Below, one piece after another: positions 54,561-63,754 of a stretch of 64,000 nt of DNA. A program made the translations under genes and the position numbers. This DNA is from Gammaproteobacteria bacterium. Its GTDB lineage: Bacteria; Pseudomonadota; Gammaproteobacteria; Pseudomonadales; Pseudomonadaceae. Every line of letters starts with the position of its first letter. The first letter of the stretch is position 1. Below the pieces are notes generated by a model. That model saw nothing but the letters and a program-made list of their open reading frames with translations. It had not been told where the DNA came from and did not search any database. The stretch is from NCBI GenBank assembly GCA_012728315.1, contig JAAYFI010000020.1:112881-176880 (forward strand), in the 5' to 3' direction.

Positions 54561-57500
54561 TTAAGCCTCCACGCGAATCCGAAAAATCACCACATACAAC
54601 AGCGGCACTACAACTAACGTCAAAATCGTCGCAAAGGCCAAGCCAAACATAATCACCACCGCCATACTCTTAAAGAACGGATCCCAGAGTAATGGTGCGA
54701 CACCTAGAATAGTGGTCAAAGCGCCAAGAAAGACGGGGCGTGCACGGCTCACCGCGGCATCAATCACCGCGATAAAACCGGGTTTACCGCCACGTATTTC
54801 CACATCCGCCTGATCGACCAAGACAATCGAGTTTTTCACCAACATGCCGACTAAGCTCAAGCAACCTAAGATCGCCATAAACTCAAATGGCACTTGGAAA
54901 ATCACCAGCCCCACCGTCACCCCAATAATGGCCAAAGGTGCAGTTAACCAAATCACCAAAGGCTGGCGCAGCGCGTTAAACATCAACACTACAGCTAACA
55001 CCATCGCAGTAAAGCCATAAGGCGCGGAAATCGCCAAACCCTCATTGGACTCGTTGGAATCCTTATATTCCCCATGCCATTCCAAGCTATAGCCTGGTGG
55101 TAACTCAATCGCCTCAATTTTTGGCTTTAGCCGATTCAGTAAAGGACTAGCCTGCTGCCCAGGCAAAGGATCCGCTTGCGCCTTAATCGTCGGGAAACGA
55201 TCCACGCGGCGTAATATGGCATCATTCCACTCAACTTTGACATCACTGACCAGCTGACTTATAGGCAAGTATTTTTTTGCTGTTGGACTGTACACCTGCA
55301 CATTTTCAATATCCTGAGCCTGGCCTCGCTCGTTGTAAGGCGCGCGCGCAACAATTGGGATCAGTTGATCTTTTTCACGGTAAACGCCCACTCGCTCGCC
55401 GGTAAAGGTGCGATTCAGCGCCTGACTAATCTGAGTGATATCCACACCTGCACGGCGCGCAGCCACCTCATCCACCACGGGCCTTATCACCGGTATTTTC
55501 TCACGCCAATCATCCTGAATCGCAATCGCCCCAGGATCATTGGCCATAATGGTTTTTGCTTGCTCTGCCAACTGTCGCAGCACCACTGGATCTGGGCCTT
55601 TAAAAGCCACTTCAATCTTTTTACCGCCACCACGGCCAAGCATAAACTTCCAGACTTTAATTTCAGCCAATGGATGACGCTCAGACAACTCACTTTGCAA
55701 CTCATCAACCAGCTCAGCTAAGCCTGAGGCATCATCAACATCAATCAGTAGTTGGCCATAACTGCTGTTAGGGTCTTCTGGGCTATAGGTCAGCATAAAG
55801 CGCAAACCACCTTGCCCAACAAAGCGAGTGATATGCGTCACCCCCGCTTTACTCTGCACATGTTCAGCCATGCGCTCCAACTCTTGCGCCGTCTCGCGAA
55901 TATCAGAGCCTTGCGGCAAATACATATCCACCACAAACTGCGGACGCGCTGAGTCTGGCATAAAGCCCGGCTTAACCCAGTTAAAACCATAAATAGCGCC
56001 GACCAGTAAACTCAGCATCAGTGCACTGGTAAATAAACGCTTACGCAGCGCCACATTGAGCAAGCGGCGATAGCGATACAAAATCCCTGTTTGCTGTGCA
56101 GCCTCACCTTCAGGCTTCACGGTAACCTTCAGCCAAGCTACGCATAATAGCGGCGTTAAGGTCACCGCAAACAACCAACTGAGCATCATCGAATAGAGAA
56201 TCACCCAGAACAACGAACCGGCATACTCGCCCATATTTGTTGGCGACAAACCAATGGCACTAAAGGCTAAAATCCCCACCACCGTACCGCCGAGCAACGG
56301 AAACTGCGTATCTTTAACCACGGCAATCGCGGCACTTTCCGACTTCTCGCCTTTCTCCATGCGCACCAGAATGCCGTCAGTCACGACAATGGCATTATCC
56401 ACCAGCATACCCAGAGCAATAATCAGCGCCCCGAGCGAGACCCGCTGCATAGCAATATCAGCCATGTACATGGCAATTAAAGTGCCGGCGACTGTCAGTA
56501 ATAAAACACTGCCAACGATCACCCCGCTGCGCCAGCCCATAAACAGAATCAACACAAGAACAACAATGACCACCGCAGCGGCGAGGTTTTCGACAAAACC
56601 ATCCACTGCCTCACGGACCGAGTCAGACTGGTACGAAACAATCTGCAGATCGATACCAATGGGCCGCTGTGATTCGAGCTCTTGCAGGCGTGCGCGCACC
56701 GCATCACCCATCGCCACAACGTTACCGCCAGCCACTTGGGAAATCCCTAGGCCGATTGCCGGCTGGCCGTCGTAATTCATTAAAGCGCGTGGCGGCTCGA
56801 TACTTGATCGGGTGATTGTGGCAATGTCTTTAAGAAAAATAACCTGTTCGCCGCTGGCTGAACCCAAGGCAATATTACCTAACGCCTCAACTGAATCGAC
56901 CTGTCCTTGCGGGCTAAATTGCACCCGTTGTGGGCCTATTAACAAATGCCCTGAATCAGTAATCACATTTTGTTGGCGTAAAGATTGGTAAATTTCATCT
57001 TGAGCAATACCCAATTGCGCGGCTTTAGCTGAGGCAATTTCAACAAATATCGCTTCTTGGGGCTCGCCAAGAGTTGCAACCCGTGCCACGCCAGGCACTT
57101 GCAGCAACTCGCGCTCCAGAATATCAAGGTAATCTTTGATCTCTGTTAATGTATAGCCTTCACCTGTAACCGCAAAAAACAACGCATAAACATCACCAAA
57201 GTCATCATTGACAATGGATGGTCCCGCACCCGGCGGCAGCTTATTCTGAGCATCATTGACTTTGCGCCGAAGCTTATCCCAAACCTGCTCTAGATCGGCT
57301 TTCGTTTGCGCAAATTTCAGATCAATTTCAACCTTTACCAGCGAGTTGCCCATCCGTGATACCGAAGTCACTTCTTTTACTTCTTGCAGTTGCTGTACGG
57401 CCTCTTCAATCACTTCAGTGACTTCTTCTGCCACTTGCGCAGGTAAAGCGCCAGGATAGAGCGTGGTAATAGCCGCTTGGCGAATGACAAACTCTGGGTC

Positions 57501-57608
57501 TTCAAAACGACCCAGCTTTTCATAACTGATGTAACCACCCAGCAACACCAACACCACCATCATCCAAGCAATGGTGCGTTTAGCCAGTGTGTATTCAGCA
57601 ATATTCAC
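54561..57608 (-). CDS. RND efflux permease (AcrB/TriC-like)
   Basis: A 1015-residue inner-membrane proton/drug antiporter of the RND superfamily. It has an N-terminal span, two periplasmic porter lobes and twelve spans. Landmarks are LGRFEDPEFVIRQAAITTLY, NSLVKVEIDLKFAQT, the TM4 region LIIALGMLVDNAIVVTDG, ISQVAGGNVVAMGDAV and, in the C-terminal half, TMVLAVVLMFNALRQPLVIW-like spans and LGCLSLVGMLVKNSIVLVDQ. The RFEDPEF opening is of the TriC/VmeV-type subgroup. It pairs with the adaptor gene directly upstream; no outer-membrane channel gene is present, so a shared TolC-type channel is inferred. Confidence 0.92.
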   Translation of the reverse strand: MNIAEYTLAKRTIAWMMVVLVLLGGYISYEKLGRFEDPEFVIRQAAITTLYPGALPAQVAEEVTEVIEEAVQQLQEVKEVTSVSRMGNSLVKVEIDLKFAQTKADLEQVWDKLRRKVNDAQNKLPPGAGPSIVNDDFGDVYALFFAVTGEGYTLTEIKDYLDILERELLQVPGVARVATLGEPQEAIFVEIASAKAAQLGIAQDEIYQSLRQQNVITDSGHLLIGPQRVQFSPQGQVDSVEALGNIALGSASGEQVIFLKDIATITRSSIEPPRALMNYDGQPAIGLGISQVAGGNVVAMGDAVRARLQELESQRPIGIDLQIVSYQSDSVREAVDGFVENLAAAVVIVVLVLILFMGWRSGVIVGSVLLLTVAGTLIAMYMADIAMQRVSLGALIIALGMLVDNAIVVTDGILVRMEKGEKSESAAIAVVKDTQFPLLGGTVVGILAFSAIGLSPTNMGEYAGSLFWVILYSMMLSWLFAVTLTPLLCVAWLKVTVKPEGEAAQQTGILYRYRRLLNVALRKRLFTSALMLSLLVGAIYGFNWVKPGFMPDSARPQFVVDMYLPQGSDIRETAQELERMAEHVQSKAGVTHITRFVGQGGLRFMLTYSPEDPNSSYGQLLIDVDDASGLAELVDELQSELSERHPLAEIKVWKFMLGRGGGKKIEVAFKGPDPVVLRQLAEQAKTIMANDPGAIAIQDDWREKIPVIRPVVDEVAARRAGVDITQISQALNRTFTGERVGVYREKDQLIPIVARAPYNERGQAQDIENVQVYSPTAKKYLPISQLVSDVKVEWNDAILRRVDRFPTIKAQADPLPGQQASPLLNRLKPKIEAIELPPGYSLEWHGEYKDSNESNEGLAISAPYGFTAMVLAVVLMFNALRQPLVIWLTAPLAIIGVTVGLVIFQVPFEFMAILGCLSLVGMLVKNSIVLVDQADVEIRGGKPGFIAVIDAAVSRARPVFLGALTTILGVAPLLWDPFFKSMAVVIMFGLAFATILTLVVVPLLYVVIFRIRVEA

Positions 57609-57642
57609 GTTTTATACGCCTTATTCTTAACAATCAGCTGAC

Positions 57643-58701
57643 TTAAAGAGGTCTGACCAGCATCGCCTCACGCAACTGACTGACGCCTGCAGTAACAATC
57701 TGCTCACCACCCTCTAGACCTTTAGTGACCACCACATCTGCGCCCAGCACTTCACCCAGCTCAACTGTGCGTAAAGTTACCCGCGAGGTTGCAGGATCAA
57801 AAACCCAAACACCAAGAACATTCTCGGCACTGGCGTAAATGGCTTGCAGCGGCACCTTAGCGTGGCCAGAGCCCAAGCCCTCTGAGGCTGTTTGTGGCAG
57901 CACATCCACTGACATACCCGGCAGAACGGTGATTTCATAGCCCGGTTCAAGCGTCAATACCACTTCATAGCTTTGTGTTTGGCTATCACTGTCTGCAGAA
58001 AATGATTTCAGAACAACCGGCAGTAATAATTCCGGCTGATCTGCAAATACCGCATAGCCTAATACTTGCTCAGGCTGCTTAGGCGCATTACGCACCACTC
58101 GCTCAGGGACATTAATCACGATCTCAAGATTATTTAGATCTTGCAGGCTAACAATAGGCTCTTTATCTTGCACATTACTGAAGTTTTCCACGTAGCGTTT
58201 AGCTACGACACCGGTAAAAGGTGCCACAAGACGGGTGTCATCAAAATCTTTTTTAGCCAACGCATAGTCCGCTTGTGCGACATCCATTGCAGTACGCTGC
58301 CTGTCCACCTCAGCTTTGGCCACAGCTTGGCTGCGCTGCCAAAGCTGCTCAACGCGGCTGTAATCAGTGCGCGCCTTATTGTACTTAGCCAGCGCTGAGC
58401 GCATCAAAACCTTATAATTGGCATCATCTAAGCGCCCAACTAACTCGCCCTTTTGCACCAACTGACCTTCTTCGACCGGCAGTTCAATGATGCGTCCCGC
58501 GACATTAAAAGTCAGCTCTGCACGCTGAGCTGCACGCACACGTCCAGGAAAACGTGAACTCGAGGTTTTGCCAGAGGTATCGACCACCATCATAGGTACG
58601 GGCCGCGACACTTCAACGGGCTCCATAATCGCCTCCCCCTCTCCGCAGCCACCCAGTATTGCCAGCAGCGCGGCACTTAGCAGCCAGCTTATCGGTTTCA
58701 T
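57643..58701 (-). CDS. RND periplasmic adaptor lipoprotein (MFP)
   Basis: A 352-residue membrane-fusion protein. It has a lipoprotein signal (AILGGC, Cys19), a lipoyl half VRAAQRAELTFNVAGRIIEL and LVQKGELVGRLDDANYK, a helical hairpin, the second lipoyl half ARLVAPFTGVVAKRYV-like (DTRLVAPFTGVVAKRYV), and a beta-barrel/membrane-proximal part with VLPGMSVDV. It links the permease to an outer-membrane channel. It lies 34 bases before the permease gene on the same strand and diverges from the winged-helix regulator. Confidence 0.93.
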   Translation of the reverse strand: MKPISWLLSAALLAILGGCGEGEAIMEPVEVSRPVPMMVVDTSGKTSSSRFPGRVRAAQRAELTFNVAGRIIELPVEEGQLVQKGELVGRLDDANYKVLMRSALAKYNKARTDYSRVEQLWQRSQAVAKAEVDRQRTAMDVAQADYALAKKDFDDTRLVAPFTGVVAKRYVENFSNVQDKEPIVSLQDLNNLEIVINVPERVVRNAPKQPEQVLGYAVFADQPELLLPVVLKSFSADSDSQTQSYEVVLTLEPGYEITVLPGMSVDVLPQTASEGLGSGHAKVPLQAIYASAENVLGVWVFDPATSRVTLRTVELGEVLGADVVVTKGLEGGEQIVTAGVSQLREAMLVRPL

Positions 58702-58811
58702 CAGCTTTTACACTCCTGCCTCAAATAACTATGATCGGCACAAACACAGCATCAATCATCTAAATAGCTACACAGTCTCACTAAAGCATCCGTACTAAGC
58801 AACACATCTCA

Positions 58812-58826
58812 TACCCAGTTTGGGTA
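58812..58826. promoter_or_regulatory. small palindrome between RND operon and regulator
   Basis: TACCCA-GTT-TGGGTA (arms 6) lies in the 175-base gap between the divergent adaptor and regulator genes, about 50 bases from the regulator start. It may be the operator of the winged-helix protein. Confidence 0.5.
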
Positions 58827-58876
58827 CTATTAATGCCACCATCTTAGTATCCAGCTGATTCAACAGAGATTGCAGT

Positions 58877-59386
58877 ATGCCTTTAAGCTACGAAAAACTG
58901 ACCACACATTTTGGCCATATTTACCCAGCTCATGTGGACGCCCTATGTGAGCTGTTGATTTTCTTGCGCGAACAGTTTTTTGGTGATTTGGATCTTATGC
59001 TAATTTTAGCCATTATCGGTTCACGCGCACGCCCTGCTCGCCACTCCAGCGCCATGACCTACGCCGAGTTTATCAGTGCCGATAGAAAAAACGATGCAGA
59101 GCAACCGATTAATATGCAGTCGATTGCTGAATGCAGCGGTATTCCCAGAGAAACAGTGCGCCGTAAAGTTAAAAAACTTGAGACATTAGGCTTTATCCAG
59201 CGCACGCCACAAGGCCTGCTAAAAGTGACGGACACAGCTATGAATCAATTACAACCCGCCACCGAAGCCAGCTTGCAGTATTTATTGGCCTTAGGTACAA
59301 CCAGCGCTGCCATTGATAAAGCATCAGCAACCAAACCAACCGCAAGCTTAAATCAGGCGCGACCTAATAATAAAAACAATGGGTAA
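58877..59386 (+). CDS. winged-helix DNA-binding protein divergent from RND operon
   Basis: A 169-residue protein with a winged helix in its middle: INMQSIAECSGIPRETVRRK and VKKLETLGFIQRTPQGLLKV (about 75-115). The N-terminal region (LREQFFGDLDLMLILAIIGS) is not typical of MarR or GntR proteins. It is placed to regulate the divergent efflux operon, an inference from position. Its 3' end overlaps the convergent methyltransferase gene by 34 bases. Confidence 0.8.
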   Translation: MPLSYEKLTTHFGHIYPAHVDALCELLIFLREQFFGDLDLMLILAIIGSRARPARHSSAMTYAEFISADRKNDAEQPINMQSIAECSGIPRETVRRKVKKLETLGFIQRTPQGLLKVTDTAMNQLQPATEASLQYLLALGTTSAAIDKASATKPTASLNQARPNNKNNG

Positions 59387-59970
59387 CTGCGACCATTTTT
59401 ATGTTGAATGCTAAAAATCTGCTGGTAGCTTAAATCTTTAAAGCCAGCGGCCGCCGCCAACTCCAGCAACTGCTGTGGATCAAAACCTAGGTGCTGCACA
59501 CCTTTAGCTTTATTGTCACCATGAAAGCTGCCATCTTCACTGTAAAGATCAATGAGCGCTAACTGTCCATTCTCCAGCAAACTCTGCTGCAGACAGCTTA
59601 GCAACTTAGGAATATCAGCCACATGATGCAGCGCCATACTGCTTATGACACCGGCATAGCGTTGCTCCAAGCCACAAAAAATATCGTGCTGAAGAGGTGT
59701 AATATTAGCGATATTTTTAGCGCTTAACTTAGCCAGCATCGACGCTGAAGTGTCCAGCGCAGTAACCTGCCCGACATGCGCAGCTAAAGGCACAGTCAGC
59801 ACGCCAGTGCCTGCACCAAAGTCCAACCAGTGCTGCTTTTGATCCAGTTGTAACAACGGCAAAACTTGATCCAGCAATGAAGCGAGCTGTTTAGAAATCG
59901 GACTGTGGTCAAAGCCTTCAGCAGCTTGAGCAAAATGCGCCTCAACTAAGGACTGCGCTCGATCCGTCAT
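59353..59970 (-). CDS. class I SAM-dependent methyltransferase
   Basis: A 205-residue enzyme with the SAM-binding motif WLDFGAGTGVLTVPL and post-motifs VTALDTSASMLAKL, VISSMALHHVADI. It is UbiE/Methyltransf_11-like; the substrate is unknown. A longer frame reaches 60069, but the Met at 59970 follows a GAGAGGA ribosome site and begins MTDRAQSLVEAHF. The last 34 bases overlap the convergent winged-helix gene. Confidence 0.88.
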   Translation of the reverse strand: MTDRAQSLVEAHFAQAAEGFDHSPISKQLASLLDQVLPLLQLDQKQHWLDFGAGTGVLTVPLAAHVGQVTALDTSASMLAKLSAKNIANITPLQHDIFCGLEQRYAGVISSMALHHVADIPKLLSCLQQSLLENGQLALIDLYSEDGSFHGDNKAKGVQHLGFDPQQLLELAAAAGFKDLSYQQIFSIQHKNGRSYPLFLLLGRA

Positions 59971-60178
59971 AACAAATCCTCTCTTAAAATATTCTATACA
60001 AAAATAGTATCTATATGATTGCACACTCCAATGCACAAATCCGCCAACCTCTGGGTAAATAATGGCCAATGACGCAACAGAGTGGCGCTGAAAGCTTTGC
60101 TCTCGAGCAGCGATTGAGTGACACTTAAACTCAAGTACCTGCGCATTGATTCATTCCGCTTTGGCAGAGGACCACCCC

Positions 60179-61096
60179 ATGAGCAAGCAAAGCACAAGCA
60201 CAGATTCAGCCGGTGATATCGAAAGCGGTTGCACAGGAGTTGCGCAACTGATTCACCCCAAAGAGCAAGAACTTGGCGGTTTCAGCGTACGTCGCAGTTT
60301 GCCGAGTCGAGGTGCGAGGCGGATTGGCCCTTGGGTTTTCTTCGATCACATGGGGCCAGCTGACTTTCCAGCAGGTGAAGGCGTTAACGTACTGCCGCAT
60401 CCCCATATCAATATCGCCACTGTCACCTATTTACTGGACGGTGAAATGCTCCATCAAGACTCTGTGGGCAGCGTGCAAAGCATCCGCCCCGGCGACTTAA
60501 ACCTCATGGTCGCGGGCTCTGGCATCGTGCATTCGGAGCGGCAATCTGCCGAAGTCAAAAGCCAACCGCACTCCATTCATGGTTTTCAATTGTGGCTGGC
60601 ATTACCCGCAGAAGCTGAAGAAACTGAGCCCGCATTTTATCACTACAACAGCGCGCAGATCCCTTCGCTCAAGATTGACGGTGTCAGCCTGCGCGTCTTG
60701 ATGGGCACAGCCTACGGCGTCACCTCGCCAGTCAAAACCTTTAGCTCAACCTTATACATTGAGGCCAAGCTCAAGACTGGACACTCTTTAACCTTGCCCC
60801 ATGCCGCCATGCGCGGGCTGTATGTGGTGACAGGCACAATCAGCATCCAAGACTTGAGTATCGCGCAGCACAAATTCGCGGTCTTAAGTGACGATCAACA
60901 GATCATTATTCACGCAGAGCATGACAGCCAAGTGGTGCTCATCGGAGGAGATGACATCGGCCATCGTTATATGGACTGGAACTTTGTCTCCAGCCGTATC
61001 GAGCGGGTCAAGCAAGCGCGCCAGCAATGGATTGATCAGCAGTTTGCCAAAATACCCAGCGACAACCAAGACTATATGCCCTACCCCAATATATAA
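60179..61096 (+). CDS. pirin family protein
   Basis: A bicupin protein of 305 residues. The pirin signature is present: RRSLPSRGARRIGPWVFFDH, then PHPHINIATVTYLLDGEMLH with metal-type His residues, and DLNLMVAGSGIVHSER. Pirins are iron proteins with quercetinase-like or regulatory roles; the role here is unknown. The Met at 60179 has AGAGGA upstream, better than the Met at 60146. Confidence 0.92.
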   Translation: MSKQSTSTDSAGDIESGCTGVAQLIHPKEQELGGFSVRRSLPSRGARRIGPWVFFDHMGPADFPAGEGVNVLPHPHINIATVTYLLDGEMLHQDSVGSVQSIRPGDLNLMVAGSGIVHSERQSAEVKSQPHSIHGFQLWLALPAEAEETEPAFYHYNSAQIPSLKIDGVSLRVLMGTAYGVTSPVKTFSSTLYIEAKLKTGHSLTLPHAAMRGLYVVTGTISIQDLSIAQHKFAVLSDDQQIIIHAEHDSQVVLIGGDDIGHRYMDWNFVSSRIERVKQARQQWIDQQFAKIPSDNQDYMPYPNI

Positions 61097-61097
61097 C

Positions 61098-61233
61098 GGC
61101 AACCCAGCAATACAGCGAGATAGAGCACCTTGCCACCAAGCAGCATAACGACGTGCTTCAAGACCAATATAACGTTGGTGACATCACGCTGAAGAATGAT
61201 GAAAGCGCCCTAAAAATTGGTATGGCGCTCTAA
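61098..61233 (+). pseudogene. short frame fragment after the pirin gene
   Basis: A frame reading TQQYSEIEHLATKQHNDVLQ and ending NDESALKIGMAL with a stop at 61231-61233 has protein-like composition but no start codon or ribosome site. It could be the C-terminus of a lost gene. Confidence 0.3.
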
Positions 61234-61260
61234 CCGCACAACACTGATTGGCAAACAGCT

Positions 61261-61292
61261 TAAGCCGAAGCCTGATTAAGCTTCGGGCTTAG
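61261..61292. terminator. hairpin downstream of the DUF6868 gene
   Basis: TAAGCCGAAGC and GCTTCGGGCTTA pair with one bulged G. The T tract is poor, so it is only a possible terminator for the minus-strand gene stopping at 61316. Confidence 0.4.
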
Positions 61293-61315
61293 ATTTATAA
61301 GCACATAATTTAAAG

Positions 61316-61561
61316 TTAAGCCAGCATCCTTAAAGCAAAGTATGGAACCAAATTAAACATAAGAATAAGCACTTTATAATTGGCTAAAAAGTTAAAATAC
61401 AACATATTTAAGCCAGTGGTATGCGTGGCCATTAAGCGGCTGTGGATGACTTTTATCTGTGAGTTAAACACCATCACGAGAAAGGCCGCACAGATCAGCA
61501 CAGCAATATTAATGACTGCACACCAGCCCAAGAAGCTTGTTACCGTCGCTAAATCTAACAT
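61316..61561 (-). CDS. small membrane protein (DUF6868-like)
   Basis: An 81-residue protein with two membrane spans: VTSFLGWCAVINIAVLICAA (about 7-27) and YKVLILMFNLVPYFAL near the C-terminus. It resembles the DUF6868 family in size and pattern. Function is unknown. It lies 36 bases after the helicase gene on the same strand. Confidence 0.7.
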   Translation of the reverse strand: MLDLATVTSFLGWCAVINIAVLICAAFLVMVFNSQIKVIHSRLMATHTTGLNMLYFNFLANYKVLILMFNLVPYFALRMLA

Positions 61562-61597
61562 TTTGCATGCTCCTGCCTGTGCTCTAGTCGCTCAATG

Positions 61598-63505
61598 CTA
61601 CTTTACTGCATCAGCAATCCAGTCAGAAAAACCATCTGGAACAATCAGCTCATGCTGCGCACGTGTACAAGCAGTGTACAGGCTAGAAAACAAGCGCGCG
61701 CGACTGTCTTGATTGTCATGACTGCTCGGCTTCACCAGCAAATCTCTGGAAAGATAAACGCTGCTGAACTCCATGTTCTTGCTGTCACTGACGCGCGCCA
61801 AAATAATTTTCCCGCCACCCTTACGCATATGGCGATCCACCGCGGTTTGAAAATCAGCCAGCGAGTAACCTTTTTCCAACATACGCGCAATGGCCTCAAA
61901 AGACGGGTTGTTCGACATCGCCGCAGCCAATGCATCCCAACTCGCATAGCGGAAAATCAGACCATGACGTGGCCGCGTCCCTTGCAGGTAGAGCTCAATG
62001 CAGTCTTGCGCAAACACCATAAAGTCTTTAAAGGTTGAGCGTGCTAATTTAAACGACACTCCAGCATGAGTTAAACGCTGAAACCACGCAAACAAATCAA
62101 ACTCATCGGCGACAATCACCGTGGTTGCCTGTTGTGGAATGTGCCAACCACTGTAGTGCTGTAAATGTGTGTACTGGTCTGCGCGACCGGAAAACAACTC
62201 TTTAGTGACGCCAGGGTGCGCTTGAATCAGTGGATTAATCACATGCTCAACCTGCTTACCCAATCGCACCGATTGAGTAATGTTGCGCTGGCGAATCACA
62301 TGATGACGCGCCGCCGCCATGCCATTAAGGTGTTGCAGCTCATCACTCAAGGTGATCACCGCCTGCGGGCTGCGGTCGAGAATCTGCAACATGGGCGTGG
62401 GAATATCGTGCCCTTCATCGACGATAATATGGCTGTAGCGGGTATCCAGCACCTCATCGGTCAGCGACATCAGCTTGATCCGATGGTAGCCACGAATCGG
62501 CAGGCGAATATGTGGCTCCGAGGGCTGAATCAACTCAGACCAATAGCGCCTCACCGTCTCCAGCAACACCGCGATATCAACAGGCACGAGATTATTGGCA
62601 ATACCTGCCGGCAAATGCATAACGTCAATCGAATCAGCAGTGCTATTACAAAAACTGGCCACCGTTCTGACGCAAATACTGGCCACTTGCTCAGCTGATA
62701 AATAAGCAATCGTCGGTAGATTGAGCCACTGCACCACCTGCGCATGGGACACCTGCCAGGTTTGCTGTGCGCGGCTTTTATCCTTCAAGCGCCAGCTGTT
62801 AGCCAGCAAGTTACTATCGAGCACCTGCGCCACCGCTTGACCAAAGGTCATTGCTGGAAAATGCTCACCCGCCCTACTCTTTAGCGCTTGCAGCTGCCCA
62901 AACGTCTGCGCCAACAACAAGGTGCGCTGCGGCTCAAGTAATTGCGTAAAACGGCTGATTAAATGGGTTTTGCCAGAACCGGCATAACCTTGCACATTAA
63001 ATGACTCATCGGGCGCGGCAAGAAACTCACGCAGCGCTCGACCTTGTGGATCGGTCACCGACAGCTCGGCTTGGTACTCTGCAAAATAAACCTTTTGCAG
63101 CGGCATCACTTCTTTTTGATACTCGCGGCTAAAGGTAAACAGCCACTCGCCTTCAGCATCCAAATAACGCTCTGCTGCAGCCGGATGCTCATCAGCTAAT
63201 AAGCTGACTTTGATTGCTGCCAGATGCGACAGCCCTGTTGCGTACTGCTCAGCAGAAAAGCGCTCTGCAACCAGCGTTTGAAAGGCCTGCGGCATACGCA
63301 GGTTAGCCTGATTACCGGCGCTAATTATTTGTGCGAACTGACGCTCCATGGCGGCCAGCGCTGCCTGCTGCTGCGCCAGTTTTTCTGCATTTTGAATAAA
63401 CAATACAGCAGCTAACTGCGGCACAGTGGCTGAATTAAAAAACTCAGGCAACTCACCCTCAGATAAGCGCTGAGCGACTGTGCGGTACAGGGGTAGAAAA
63501 AACAT
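61598..63505 (-). CDS. SF1-type DNA/RNA helicase-like ATPase
   Basis: A 635-residue protein. A roughly 160-residue N-terminal domain precedes the ATPase: Walker A GYAGSGKT (173-180) in NVQGYAGSGKTHLISRF, Walker B HIIVDEGHDIPTPM, and motif VI-like SSLYTACTRAQHELIV near the C-terminus, a UvrD/PIF1-type C-lobe. The N-terminal part is unrecognised. The role could be DNA repair or plasmid/mobile-element processing; this is uncertain. It is followed by the small membrane protein gene. Confidence 0.85.
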   Translation of the reverse strand: MFFLPLYRTVAQRLSEGELPEFFNSATVPQLAAVLFIQNAEKLAQQQAALAAMERQFAQIISAGNQANLRMPQAFQTLVAERFSAEQYATGLSHLAAIKVSLLADEHPAAAERYLDAEGEWLFTFSREYQKEVMPLQKVYFAEYQAELSVTDPQGRALREFLAAPDESFNVQGYAGSGKTHLISRFTQLLEPQRTLLLAQTFGQLQALKSRAGEHFPAMTFGQAVAQVLDSNLLANSWRLKDKSRAQQTWQVSHAQVVQWLNLPTIAYLSAEQVASICVRTVASFCNSTADSIDVMHLPAGIANNLVPVDIAVLLETVRRYWSELIQPSEPHIRLPIRGYHRIKLMSLTDEVLDTRYSHIIVDEGHDIPTPMLQILDRSPQAVITLSDELQHLNGMAAARHHVIRQRNITQSVRLGKQVEHVINPLIQAHPGVTKELFSGRADQYTHLQHYSGWHIPQQATTVIVADEFDLFAWFQRLTHAGVSFKLARSTFKDFMVFAQDCIELYLQGTRPRHGLIFRYASWDALAAAMSNNPSFEAIARMLEKGYSLADFQTAVDRHMRKGGGKIILARVSDSKNMEFSSVYLSRDLLVKPSSHDNQDSRARLFSSLYTACTRAQHELIVPDGFSDWIADAVK

Positions 63506-63647
63506 AGGCCTCTCGCAGCGACTTCAATATGCATCGGATTACCTTCAGCTTAGCTCACAGTTTTACCAGTGTGAGTTTATTTATACTGCAACCCGTATGA
63601 TCGAGCATTTTAACAGAGACACTGCAGGTTACTGTCTTATCTAAAGC

Positions 63648-63690
63648 AACAGGCTTGCAACTGTAACGTTTTCACAGCTACAAGCCTGTT
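63648..63690. promoter_or_regulatory. hairpin downstream of the thiolase gene
   Basis: AACAGGCTTG and CAAGCCTGTT are perfect 10-base arms, with an inner CTGT/ACAG pair. It sits 64 bases after the thiolase stop on the minus strand. There is no T tract; it may be a processing or termination hairpin. Confidence 0.45.
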
Positions 63691-63754
63691 CGCAACGCTT
63701 AAACTAAAAATTTAGACAGCACGTCAACCTGATAAGTGGCGCCAAGCAAAAACA

